Position numbers and translations under genes: made by a program. From positions 1,240,001-1,304,000 of the forward strand of contig NZ_BJUZ01000001.1 in assembly GCF_007988885.1 (NCBI RefSeq): DNA of 64,000 nt, given 5' to 3'. This document shows, piece by piece, positions 20,417-28,411 of this stretch. A model generated the notes under the pieces. It was not told where the DNA came from, ran no database searches, and saw only the letters and a program-made list of their open reading frames with translations. Positions within the stretch are counted from its first letter, which is position 1. Each line of letters begins with the position of its first letter. This stretch comes from Gluconobacter wancherniae NBRC 103581 (GTDB taxonomy: Bacteria > Pseudomonadota > Alphaproteobacteria > Acetobacterales > Acetobacteraceae).

Positions 20417-21340
20417 TCACGCGTGGGCAGCGAGTTCCACTGCCTGTCGGATGGCCTGAGCCTTGTCCAGATTAAAACCCTCGGTCTGGCGCCTCAGCGT
20501 TTCCAGATCGGAACGCTGCTGCGCCGCCAGGGCTGCATGAGACAGATCGCCATGCCCGACATCCGAGCGCGCACGTTCTGCCAGTCCCTCGCCTAGCAAA
20601 TCGCACAGCAATGCGAAACCTTCCGTCTCTCGTGCCACACGATCCACCAACGCCATCATATCAGCATCCAAGCGCTTTCCACGCAGGATTTCCGTCACAA
20701 ATGACGCAATTGCCCCGTCTTTGTCCTGAGCAAGAAACATTGCCCGTCCCGGTGAGCCATGCGCACGGGCAAGAACATCATCCCTGACATCCGGCAGAAC
20801 AAACCGCATCTCAGCATCAGATAGTGGCGATAATACCAATGGTCGGCATCTGCTGCGAATTGTTGGCAAAAGCGCGCCTGGAGAAGATGTCGTCAGAAAA
20901 ATAATTGATCGTGGAGGTGGCTCTTCCAGAATTTTCAGGAGAGCATTGGCAGCAAAGCGATTCAGAAATTCCGCACCATCGACAATTACAACGCGCCAAC
21001 CACCCTCAGTCGCCGTGTGACGCATAAACGCCTGCACCGGCCTCACATCGGCTGCTGTGATTTCACTACGAAGGCGCCCGCGTTTTTCGTCAACGGCGCG
21101 GGCAATTTCGAGTAGATCGCCATGTGTACCGGCAGTAACCCGACGCGCAGCAGGAGAATCCGGCGTCTCCGCTCCAAGCAACACACGGGCGAGATGAAAC
21201 GCCAAAGTTGCTTTACCGATACCGGCCGGCCCTGCAATCAACCAGGCATGATGCAGGCGTCCAGACGAAAGCGCTTCACCAAAAACGCGCTCTGCCTGCT
21301 CATGGCCACGAAGATTAAAATTTTGCCTGGGGTCCTTCAC
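20417..21340 (-). CDS. holB: DNA polymerase III subunit delta'
   Basis: Clamp-loader subunit of 307 aa. HHAWLIAGPAGIGKATLAFHLA gives the Walker-A-like segment. VIVDGAEFLNRFAANALLKILEEPP and FLTTSSPGALLPTIRSRCRPL are the Walker B and sensor/arginine-finger SRC regions of the DnaX/HolB AAA+ family. The C-terminal third is weakly conserved, as usual. It overlaps tmk by four bases and precedes metG by 24 bases, a common alphaproteobacterial order. Confidence 0.93.
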   Translation of the reverse strand: MKDPRQNFNLRGHEQAERVFGEALSSGRLHHAWLIAGPAGIGKATLAFHLARVLLGAETPDSPAARRVTAGTHGDLLEIARAVDEKRGRLRSEITAADVRPVQAFMRHTATEGGWRVVIVDGAEFLNRFAANALLKILEEPPPRSIIFLTTSSPGALLPTIRSRCRPLVLSPLSDAEMRFVLPDVRDDVLARAHGSPGRAMFLAQDKDGAIASFVTEILRGKRLDADMMALVDRVARETEGFALLCDLLGEGLAERARSDVGHGDLSHAALAAQQRSDLETLRRQTEGFNLDKAQAIRQAVELAAHA

Positions 21341-22008
21341 GCGTCTCCTTGATCCGATACCTGTGCAATACGGTTCTGCACGATTTCAAGAATGGAGCGG
21401 CTTAAAGCATCGGGCGTCCGGGCTGCATTAAGGCGCATGACACGATCAGGATTTTTTTCCGCGATCGTGTCAAATCCATCCAAAACCCTACGGTGGAATG
21501 CTTCGGCCTGTCCCTCATAGCGATCAGTCCGTCCACCACGCGCATGAAGACGATCGAGTGCCTGATCCCGCGGGAGATCAAGCAGAAGCGTGAGCGCAGG
21601 CTCACAGGCGACGAGCGACCGAAGCCCGGCGATAAATGCCAATCGCTCCGCGTCCCCCATACCGATGCCATAGCCCTGATAGGCCAGCGTTGAATCGTGG
21701 AAACGATCACAGACCACTATTTTCCCCGCAGCCAGCGCAGGAACGATCAGATTGTCCAGATGATCGCAGCGGGCAGACATGTGCGCCATGATTTCCGAGC
21801 GCCATGAAAGGTCTGCCTCACCGAAAAGAAGCAGGTGCCTTATCTCTTCCGCGCCCGGCGTGCCACCAGGCTCGCGGGTCAGTACAACCTCATACCCTTC
21901 CTCGCGCAGTGCGTCCGCCAGCAGACGGGCCTGAGTGGACTTACCAGCCCCCTCGCCACCTTCCAGCGTCAGGAAAAGGCCACCTTTAACGTGCAGGGCC
22001 ATGGCCAA
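21337..22008 (-). CDS. tmk: Thymidylate kinase
   Basis: Phosphorylates dTMP to dTDP. It contains the P-loop EGGEGAGKST (about 16-25), TREPGGTPGAEEIR, the CDRFHDSTLAYQGYG DR-motif, and a lid region rich in Arg (RGGRTDRYEGQ). The length of 223 aa is typical. The start overlaps the end of the carboxypeptidase gene by 23 bases; the second Met (22002) is an alternative. It couples DNA precursor supply with holB downstream. Confidence 0.95.
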   Translation of the reverse strand: MAMALHVKGGLFLTLEGGEGAGKSTQARLLADALREEGYEVVLTREPGGTPGAEEIRHLLLFGEADLSWRSEIMAHMSARCDHLDNLIVPALAAGKIVVCDRFHDSTLAYQGYGIGMGDAERLAFIAGLRSLVACEPALTLLLDLPRDQALDRLHARGGRTDRYEGQAEAFHRRVLDGFDTIAEKNPDRVMRLNAARTPDALSRSILEIVQNRIAQVSDQGDA

Positions 22009-23269
22009 GACGCGTCATGGCACGGGCCACAACTCCAAGCTTTGCAACAGATGCACCCGCCTGAAGCGGAACGCGGATATCAGCCATGTTAGGCGCAGAG
22101 ATAACCAACGCACCACATTCCTGCCCGAGACGCACAGGCGCAATCACGGGTGATGCATAATCGACCGAGATATGAGAGCGCTGCTGCCACCCTGCCGGGA
22201 GCGTCATGACGATATCTGCACCTGCAACCAACGGAACTTCTTTCGACTCGCCCATCCAGACCGGAGCGTGATCGATAACCTGCCCCTTGCGGAAGAGGGT
22301 CGCATTATCAAAATTCGCAAAAGCCCAAGACATCAGGCGTTCGCCTTCATGCGCACGCTCGTTACTTGAAGAAGTCCCGTTGATGACGACGATGACGCGG
22401 TTACCGTTACGCTTGGAGCTGGCGCACAGACCATAACCACCAGCGTCCGTATGACCGGTCTTCAGGCCGTCAGCGAGCCCCTTGTCCACCAGAACGTTAC
22501 GGTTACCCTGATGGATCTTGTTGTAGGTAAAATCGAGTTCACCGAAATAATGGTAATACTGCGGGAAATCGCGGATCAGATGGGACGCAACAGTCGCAAC
22601 GTCGCGGGCAGTCATGTAGTGACCTTCCGCAGGCAGGCCGGTCACGTTCATAAAATGTGAGTTCTCAAGCCCGATCTTAGGGGCTTCCTCGTTCATCATG
22701 GCCACAAACCGCTCTTCCGAACCGGCAATACCTTCCGCCAGCACGATGCAGGCATCGTTACCTGATTGAATGAGCATTCCCTGCACAAGGTCTGAAACCA
22801 GAACGCTCTCGCCCAGCGGCACGAACATCTTGGAGCCCTGAGTACGCCAGGCCTTTTCGCTCACCGGCAGTGCCTGCTCCAGATGGATGCGGCCGGTAGC
22901 GAGCATGCCGAACACGATATAAGCAGTCATCATCTTCGTCAGCGACGAAGGCGCCATACGTACGTCAGATGCCTTGTCCAGCAGAACGGCGCCTGTGTCG
23001 TAATCAACGACATATGCCCAGCGGGCCACCGTATCAAACGGACCAAGCGGCGTGTTTGCCGGCCCACCAACAGGCGCCAAGGCGTCTGTTGCCGCAGCAG
23101 TCGCAGTGGCGGCCTTACTATGGGCTGCATGGTGGTGGGGCTTCGCCAGGGCCGCAAGCGGCCTGCCGAGAGATGCACAGGCAGCGAGCCCGGCCACACC
23201 ACCGAAAAGAGAGCGTCTAGTCCGCACGTTGGTCCCCAGTCGTTTGGCCTGCATTTTGGAAGCCGTCAT
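21986..23269 (-). CDS. dacC: D-alanyl-D-alanine carboxypeptidase (PBP5/6 type)
   Basis: Periplasmic D,D-carboxypeptidase that trims pentapeptide stems of peptidoglycan. Penicillin-binding motifs are present in order: SSLTK (SxxK nucleophile), SGN and KTGHTDAGGYG. A C-terminal beta-domain follows. The N-terminus RTRRSLFGGVAGLAACASLG looks like a twin-arginine-type signal, followed by a His/Ala-rich linker. At 427 aa it is a normal size. The gene symbol is approximate, as dacA or dacC would fit equally. It sits between the rlpA-like gene and tmk. Confidence 0.88.
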   Translation of the reverse strand: MTASKMQAKRLGTNVRTRRSLFGGVAGLAACASLGRPLAALAKPHHHAAHSKAATATAAATDALAPVGGPANTPLGPFDTVARWAYVVDYDTGAVLLDKASDVRMAPSSLTKMMTAYIVFGMLATGRIHLEQALPVSEKAWRTQGSKMFVPLGESVLVSDLVQGMLIQSGNDACIVLAEGIAGSEERFVAMMNEEAPKIGLENSHFMNVTGLPAEGHYMTARDVATVASHLIRDFPQYYHYFGELDFTYNKIHQGNRNVLVDKGLADGLKTGHTDAGGYGLCASSKRNGNRVIVVINGTSSSNERAHEGERLMSWAFANFDNATLFRKGQVIDHAPVWMGESKEVPLVAGADIVMTLPAGWQQRSHISVDYASPVIAPVRLGQECGALVISAPNMADIRVPLQAGASVAKLGVVARAMTRLGHGPAR

Positions 23270-24150
23270 TCAACAATGATCCGCGCGCCATCTACCCCGC
23301 ACGCACGGGTCTGGTCCAGTGCCGCATCGGCCTGAGCCACGTCGCCATAGGGGCCACTCCGAACTTTCCAGTCCAGCCCGGCGCCATCATAAGCCCTTAC
23401 AACCTGTCCACCACAACGAAGCGCCACCTGCTGGGCAGCCGCATGACCCGAGAAAAGCCCTAGAAGAACGTAGAGCCCCGACGGACCACTCATGCTCTGC
23501 TGCCATGTGACAGGCAAAGCTGCGAGCGAAGCTGTTACTGTCTGAGCAGGGAGCGGAGAATTTCCGAAAATCTGCTTCGAGCCATCACTGAGCGACTCTG
23601 CCTGAACCTCGCCAACGGGTGCCTTCTGTACGTCCCCTGCGGGCGCACCATTGAGGGACTCCGCAAGCTGGTGGCTTGCAGCCTCGTCCTCGACAATCTC
23701 AACAGGTGTGTCTGACGTCATTCCCAGAAGGTCAGCGGCCTTTGGAGAAATCGCAATGATCCGCCCCGGACTATCCGGACCGCGGGCATTGAGCCTGATC
23801 GTTACGATACGCCCGTTCTGCAGATTACGAACAGTCACGATGGCAGGCAGCTGAAGGGTCTGATGAGCGCCTGTCATGCTGTTAGCTGACCATGCTTCTC
23901 CGTCCGCTGTCAGCCGGTCTGTCATACGCACTTCGCGCGTGGCGATGCCCGTCGCGCGATAGGTGAACTGTTCGTGCGGATAGAACCATCCGCGCGCTCC
24001 ATGCCACGCATTTCCGAGCTGGTAGTGTGGATGCGCAGTTGCGGACGACGGAGTTTCGTCTCTGTGGCACGCCGCAAGAAGCGATACAGTCAGAAGCAGA
24101 CAGCCGGAATTACGCAGAAACAATGCCAGTCCCCAGTAGGCCCACGCCAA
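23266..24150 (-). CDS. rlpA: RlpA-like lipoprotein with SPOR domain
   Basis: 294-residue lipoprotein. A lipobox LLAAC (Cys about residue 28) precedes YQLGNAWHGARGWFYPHEQFTYRATGIAT, which matches the RlpA N-terminal region. It is followed by a double-psi beta-barrel and a C-terminal SPOR domain (about 220-294) that should bind denuded septal glycan. In active RlpA the barrel has GExFD...AH and NDRGP; here these read GEAWS...AH and NARGP. The glutamate and histidine are kept but two aspartates are replaced, so lytic transglycosylase activity is doubtful. The start lies 41 bases inside the upstream transglycosylase gene. Confidence 0.82.
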   Translation of the reverse strand: MAWAYWGLALFLRNSGCLLLTVSLLAACHRDETPSSATAHPHYQLGNAWHGARGWFYPHEQFTYRATGIATREVRMTDRLTADGEAWSANSMTGAHQTLQLPAIVTVRNLQNGRIVTIRLNARGPDSPGRIIAISPKAADLLGMTSDTPVEIVEDEAASHQLAESLNGAPAGDVQKAPVGEVQAESLSDGSKQIFGNSPLPAQTVTASLAALPVTWQQSMSGPSGLYVLLGLFSGHAAAQQVALRCGGQVVRAYDGAGLDWKVRSGPYGDVAQADAALDQTRACGVDGARIIVE

Positions 24151-25126
24151 GCGCGTAGTAATCCGACGGATTGTAGCGACGGATCACGTTGAAATTATGG
24201 TACGTCATAAATGCCTGCGTGCCCTCGCCATCAGGCCTCACAATGGCCCCCTTCACATCGGTCCGCGAGAAGCGCCCTCCATCCGTGCGCCGCACGCCCA
24301 TCTCCATCCATTCACCCAACGTATGCGTTTTGGTGCGTCCGACTTCAGTTTGGGCGATGGGTTTGGTCAGGGAGATTTCCTGTCCCCAAGGTTCATTGCG
24401 GCGCCAGCCTGAGCGCCCGAGGTAGTTGGCAATGGATGCAAAGACATCGGCGTCAGATGTCCAGATATTGCGTTTGCCGTCTCCGTCCCCGTCTGCTGCG
24501 AACCGAAGATAAGCGCTGGGCATGAACTGTGCCTGACCCATCGCTCCCGCATAACTGCCCAGCATGGCTTCCGGCGCGATATCACCATCATTGAGGATCT
24601 GAAGTGCCTTGAGCAGTTCGCCGCGGAAATAAGTCGAGCGACGGCCATCAAAACCCAGTGTCGCAAGTGCGTCGATAATCGAGAATGTTCCTGTGTGAGC
24701 ACCAAACCCCGATTCGAGCCCCCATATTCCCATGACCCCACGATCATCGCAGCCGAACCGGCTTGTGATAGGGCTCATCAGGGCCTTCTGTTCGCCATAT
24801 GCCGCGCGACCTTTCTGGAAGCGCGACTCCGGCAGCACACGATCCCGGTACTGCGCCCAGGTCAGCGTAAATTCCGGCTGGTGGCGATCGAGCTTCAGAA
24901 CCTTTTCGTTCGGACGGGAGGTCAGGGCGAGTGCGCGGGACACGATGCTGGACGAAAAACCCTGTGCCAGCGCCTGCGCGCGAACATTGGCCAGAAACTC
25001 CGAATAGTCCTGCGCCTGCGCGGGACGAACGCCATATGCAGCCAGAGCAGCGGCAGATGACAGGGAAGCAAGCAGGTGACGTCTGTGAAGCACGTTATGA
25101 TTGGTCCCGACGCAGTTGAATGACAT
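24110..25126 (-). CDS. Lytic murein transglycosylase (MltB-like, SLT_2)
   Basis: Periplasmic enzyme that cleaves the glycan strand of murein with 1,6-anhydro product. GIWGLESGFGAHTG holds the catalytic glutamate. TLGFDGRRSTYFRGELLKAL, GSYAGAMGQAQFMPSAYL, ADGDGDGKRNIW and the C-terminal NVIRRYNPSDYYALGVGLL are the MltB family blocks. I place the start at ATG 25126 (338 aa), where a signal peptide with HRRHLLASLSSAAALAA begins; ATG 25150 is an alternative. The open frame extends to 25408, but that part overlaps the divergent DedA gene. It is first in an eight-gene operon. Confidence 0.88.
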   Translation of the reverse strand: MSFNCVGTNHNVLHRRHLLASLSSAAALAAYGVRPAQAQDYSEFLANVRAQALAQGFSSSIVSRALALTSRPNEKVLKLDRHQPEFTLTWAQYRDRVLPESRFQKGRAAYGEQKALMSPITSRFGCDDRGVMGIWGLESGFGAHTGTFSIIDALATLGFDGRRSTYFRGELLKALQILNDGDIAPEAMLGSYAGAMGQAQFMPSAYLRFAADGDGDGKRNIWTSDADVFASIANYLGRSGWRRNEPWGQEISLTKPIAQTEVGRTKTHTLGEWMEMGVRRTDGGRFSRTDVKGAIVRPDGEGTQAFMTYHNFNVIRRYNPSDYYALGVGLLGTGIVSA

Positions 25127-25271
25127 TCTCACGCTAGCAATCTCTACCATCCGCCACCAGCCATGGAGCCCGATCAATACGCTCCGGAATGCAAAGAAAA
25201 ATCCGACAAGATTGTCGTGAGCGCGCTGACATGCGAAACCGACGCTCCATGCCCTCAGAAAACTTCCCGTC

Positions 25272-25838
25272 GTGATCGCCATAGGCCCTGCCCTGGCCAC
25301 CCAGCCAACGTGGCTCAAGGCCGCCAGCATCGTTCTTGGCACCTTTATCCTCGAAGATGTTGCGACCGTTCTTTCCGGCGTTGCGGCACGCGCCGGCCAG
25401 GTAGACATGTTCCTGGCGCTTGGAGCGCTTTATTTCGGCGTAGCTGTTGGCGATATGGGTCTCTACTGGCTCGGTGCAGCCGGGGCACGGTGGCCATACC
25501 TCCGGCGTTTCCTGACGCTTCCAAAACGGGAACGAACGCAGGACTGGTTCACCAGAAACACGATCCGCATCGTTGCAATTTCACGTTTTGTTCCCGGTGC
25601 GCGCCTTCCCCTTTATACGGCATGTGGCTTTTTCCGCGCTCCCTTCCCGCGCTTTGCCGTCACAGCCGTTCTCGCTACGCTTGTCTGGACAACAATGCTT
25701 TTCCTGCTCGCCATGCGTATTGGCGGCTGGCTTCTGGCCCATCAGGGTGGCTGGCGCTGGGCAGGACTGGCCGGGTTCGTCCTTTGCATCGTTCTCATGG
25801 GCCGTCTTATCGCCCGCATTCAGACCGTGAGTCAGTAA
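25272..25838 (+). CDS. DedA/VTT family membrane protein
   Basis: 188-residue inner membrane protein with about five hydrophobic segments. It belongs to the DedA/SNARE-associated family: an acidic re-entrant FILEDVATVLSGVAA segment (E at about 29), GVAVGDMGLYWLG, and the arginine motif ISRFVPGARLPLYTACG characteristic of the family. Homologues act in undecaprenyl-phosphate or phospholipid flipping and need the proton motive force; the exact role is unknown. It starts at GTG 25272. Five bases separate it from the next ATP-grasp gene, so the two are probably one operon. Confidence 0.85.
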   Translation: MIAIGPALATQPTWLKAASIVLGTFILEDVATVLSGVAARAGQVDMFLALGALYFGVAVGDMGLYWLGAAGARWPYLRRFLTLPKRERTQDWFTRNTIRIVAISRFVPGARLPLYTACGFFRAPFPRFAVTAVLATLVWTTMLFLLAMRIGGWLLAHQGGWRWAGLAGFVLCIVLMGRLIARIQTVSQ

Positions 25839-25843
25839 GCCGC

Positions 25844-26914
25844 ATGTCAGAGCACGCGCCCACCTCCGACCAGAACCCTCTTTCACTTTTCGAATTCTGG
25901 CCGAACTCAATTTTCTACACGCCCATCGTCCTCTACTGGATCGTTATGGGCCTGAAATACCGCGATTTCAGTATCCCCACCGCCGCGAACCCCCGCATCG
26001 AAACAGGTGGTCTGTGCGGCGAGAGCAAATCCTCCATTCTCGACATGGCGGGCCCAGTGGCTGAACAGGCCATTGCGCCCTATTCAGTTTTTCGCAGTGG
26101 GCCCGGCGCTTTCCAACGCGCGCTCGAGGCCATGGAACGGCGGGGACTTTCGTTTCCCGTTGTGGTCAAGCCTGACATCGGCTGCAACGGCACCGGCGTA
26201 AAACTCGTCCGTGACCGGGCGCATCTCGAAGAAATACTACCCCAGTTCCCAAATGACGTGGCGCTGCTGGTCCAGAAGCTGATCGAATATCCTGTGGAAG
26301 CTGGTGTGTTTTATATTCGCCACCCCGATGAGAAATGCGGTCGCATCACATCGATCACCTACAAGGAAGCCCCCGTCCTTCTGGGCGATGGCGCTTCCAC
26401 GATCAAGGAACTCGTCATGCGCGATCCACGCATGGGCCAGGTTCCGCAAATCTATCTCCCGCGGTTGGCCGGGAAGGAAAACATCGTCCTCGCGGCTGGT
26501 GAGCAAATGCCTTTGGTATTTGCAGGCAATCACTGCAAAGGCTCCATCTTCCGCGACGGCCGCGCTGACGCCACGCCTGAACTCGTGAAGCGCCTTGATG
26601 CCATCATGAAAGACGTCCCCGATTTCCATTTCGGGCGCGTAGACATGAAGGTCAGTTCCATCGACGCCCTGAAACGCGGCGAAGACTTCCAGATCATTGA
26701 GATCAATGGGGTCGGTTCAGAAGCCACACATATCTGGGATCGCCGTACCACCCTGTGGGAAGCCTACCGCGCACAGTTCTCGCATTACCGCCAAACTTTC
26801 CTGATCGGTGCAGCAAACCGCGCGCGTGGCTGGAAACCGTCTGGCGCCTTCACGATGCTCTGGGCATGGCGCAAACAGCGCCGCCTGCTCGCGTCCTATC
26901 CGCTCAATGACTGA
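25844..26914 (+). CDS. ATP-grasp domain protein (D-Ala-D-Ala ligase-like)
   Basis: 356-residue protein. It has an ATP-grasp core: FPVVVKPDIGCNGTGVKLV (nucleotide-binding lysine and glycine loop), LLVQKLIEYPVEAGVFYIRHP, KEAPVLLGDGASTIKEL, and metal-binding EDFQIIEINGVGSEATH. It would ligate a carboxylate to an amine or thiol using ATP. The N-terminal 80 residues include one hydrophobic stretch (SIFYTPIVLYWIVMGLKY), perhaps for membrane contact. The substrate is unknown. The start ATG 25844 is chosen because the longer open frame upstream is only a shadow of the DedA gene. It is paired with DedA. Confidence 0.78.
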   Translation: MSEHAPTSDQNPLSLFEFWPNSIFYTPIVLYWIVMGLKYRDFSIPTAANPRIETGGLCGESKSSILDMAGPVAEQAIAPYSVFRSGPGAFQRALEAMERRGLSFPVVVKPDIGCNGTGVKLVRDRAHLEEILPQFPNDVALLVQKLIEYPVEAGVFYIRHPDEKCGRITSITYKEAPVLLGDGASTIKELVMRDPRMGQVPQIYLPRLAGKENIVLAAGEQMPLVFAGNHCKGSIFRDGRADATPELVKRLDAIMKDVPDFHFGRVDMKVSSIDALKRGEDFQIIEINGVGSEATHIWDRRTTLWEAYRAQFSHYRQTFLIGAANRARGWKPSGAFTMLWAWRKQRRLLASYPLND

Positions 26915-26929
26915 GCAGAACCAAACGCT

Positions 26930-27394
26930 TTACTGCCCGAGCTGACCGCCACCAAAGATATAATTGCTAACCTGCTGCTCAAGCGAAAGCTGATCACGCG
27001 TATCGGTAATCAGTCCGCCCGGCGAAAGAATTTTCGATCCATGGCCCGGAACAATCTGCAATGCATTGTCCGAGGTCATGCTGGGCGCCCCGATGCCCAC
27101 AGCAGTGTCTTCGGGGAGATGCAGGTTCTGATCCACGGTAAAGGCGACATCAGCCATCTGTGTTTGTGGATTAAGTGTGATGGACTGCACCCGCCCCACC
27201 TGAACACCGCCGAGATCAACATCCGCCCCTGCACTCAGTCCGTTGGCGGAGTTGAAATGCGCGTGCATCGTCACGCCATGGGTCAACGGGCCACGCTCCA
27301 GAACACCTCCGTATAAAAGAAAACCGCCCGCCACGGCCAGAACAAGGCCGCTTGCCAGGATCGCTCCACCGCGACCACTCATTCCTGCCTGCAT
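26930..27394 (-). CDS. MlaD-domain (mammalian cell entry) protein
   Basis: 154-residue protein with one N-terminal membrane anchor (GGAILASGLVLAVAGGFLLYGG). It is followed by an MlaD/MCE domain: VTMHAHFNSANGLSAGADVDLGGVQVGRVQSI, a DVAFTVDQNLHLPEDTAVGI segment and a C-terminal SLEQQVSNYIFGGG tail. Family members bind phospholipid in the periplasm and help keep outer membrane asymmetry. The start ATG 27394 has a GAGG ribosome binding site six bases upstream; an earlier start at 27493 would run toward the divergent uppP gene. No mlaE/mlaF partners are in the window, so it stands apart from a normal mla operon. Confidence 0.8.
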   Translation of the reverse strand: MQAGMSGRGGAILASGLVLAVAGGFLLYGGVLERGPLTHGVTMHAHFNSANGLSAGADVDLGGVQVGRVQSITLNPQTQMADVAFTVDQNLHLPEDTAVGIGAPSMTSDNALQIVPGHGSKILSPGGLITDTRDQLSLEQQVSNYIFGGGQLGQ

Positions 27395-27527
27395 TGCGCG
27401 CCTCAAATTCTGCCGAAATTTCTGAAAGAACGTGCGAGTTAGTCTGCCCTTCACAACCGGGTCAAGGTTGCGCCCCAAGGCGGCTTGGGGCAAGGACTGT
27501 TCCTTTCAGCCCATGTTCGCAGGCACC

Positions 27528-28370
27528 ATGACGCTCTTTCAGGCCATCATACTCGCTATCGTGCAGGGTATTACCGAACCCTTCCCCATCAGCAGCCTCG
27601 GCCACGCCGTCCTCATTCCAGCCGTACTGCACTGGAACCTGGATGAGCATTCGCCGCTCTTCCTGCCATTCCTCACCATGCTGCACGTGGGGACGCTCCT
27701 CGCCCTGACGGCAGTCTTCTGGCAGGACTGGCTGGCCATCTTTTCAGGAATTTTGGGGCGCTACGGCAGACACCGACAGCTCGAATCGGTACGTGTATTC
27801 CTCCTGCTTGTCGTGGCCACTATCCCGGCCGTCATCATGGGAGCCCTTTTCGAGCACGCCCTGCGCTCGGTATTTGGAAATCCCTTCGCCGTCGCGGGCT
27901 TCCTGATGCTCAACGGCCTTCTGCTGATCGCAACGGAATGGCTCCGCCGCCAACGCGGAAGATACCAGCACAAGCCGATCGCCGCCCTTCAGCTCAAAGA
28001 CGCCTTCATCATCGGGATCTGGCAGTGCCTCGCACTTCTGCCGGGCCTTTCACGCTCAGGCGCCACAATGAATGGTGGTCTTCTCCGCGGGCTGGACCAC
28101 GGAACTGCAGCCCGTTTCTCACTCCTCATGGCGCAGCCGATCGTTCTTGCAGCAACGGTGAAAGAGGCCTGGGAAATGAGACACATGACCATTTCCCATG
28201 AGGTCATGGTGCAGTCTGTCGCCGGAGCAGCCGTGGCAGGAGTTACTGCCCTGATCTGTTCTCTCGTGATGCTACGTTTCTTCCGCAACCATGATGGCTG
28301 GGCACTTACGCCCTTCGGGCTTTACTGCCTTCTGGCCGGGTTGCTGGCGGGCGTCGGAATCATTTTCTGA
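27528..28370 (+). CDS. uppP: Undecaprenyl-diphosphatase
   Basis: Inner membrane phosphatase that recycles undecaprenyl pyrophosphate to the monophosphate carrier for wall and LPS synthesis. The BacA signatures are visible: QGITEPFPISSLGH (Q/E-xxx-E) near the start and PGLSRSGATMNGGLLRGL (PGxSRSxxT). About eight hydrophobic helices run through the protein. The usual EFLPISS reads EPFPISS, a modest variation. ATG 27528 (MTLFQAIIL) is preferred, and ATG 27513 is also in frame. It is divergent from the MlaD-domain gene. Confidence 0.93.
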   Translation: MTLFQAIILAIVQGITEPFPISSLGHAVLIPAVLHWNLDEHSPLFLPFLTMLHVGTLLALTAVFWQDWLAIFSGILGRYGRHRQLESVRVFLLLVVATIPAVIMGALFEHALRSVFGNPFAVAGFLMLNGLLLIATEWLRRQRGRYQHKPIAALQLKDAFIIGIWQCLALLPGLSRSGATMNGGLLRGLDHGTAARFSLLMAQPIVLAATVKEAWEMRHMTISHEVMVQSVAGAAVAGVTALICSLVMLRFFRNHDGWALTPFGLYCLLAGLLAGVGIIF

Positions 28371-28411
28371 AAAACTTCACAGACGGCCACTTTCCCGGCA
28401 CATTACGGATC

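Noticed and set aside
25127-25408. Extension of the MltB-like protein upstream of ATG 25126
   Set aside because: The added part overlaps the divergent DedA gene and hides the signal peptide inside the protein.
25163-25843. N-terminal extension of the ATP-grasp frame (about 227 residues)
   Set aside because: It is an antisense-like shadow frame, low in recognisable sequence, and overlaps the DedA gene completely; ATG 25844 starts the conserved part.
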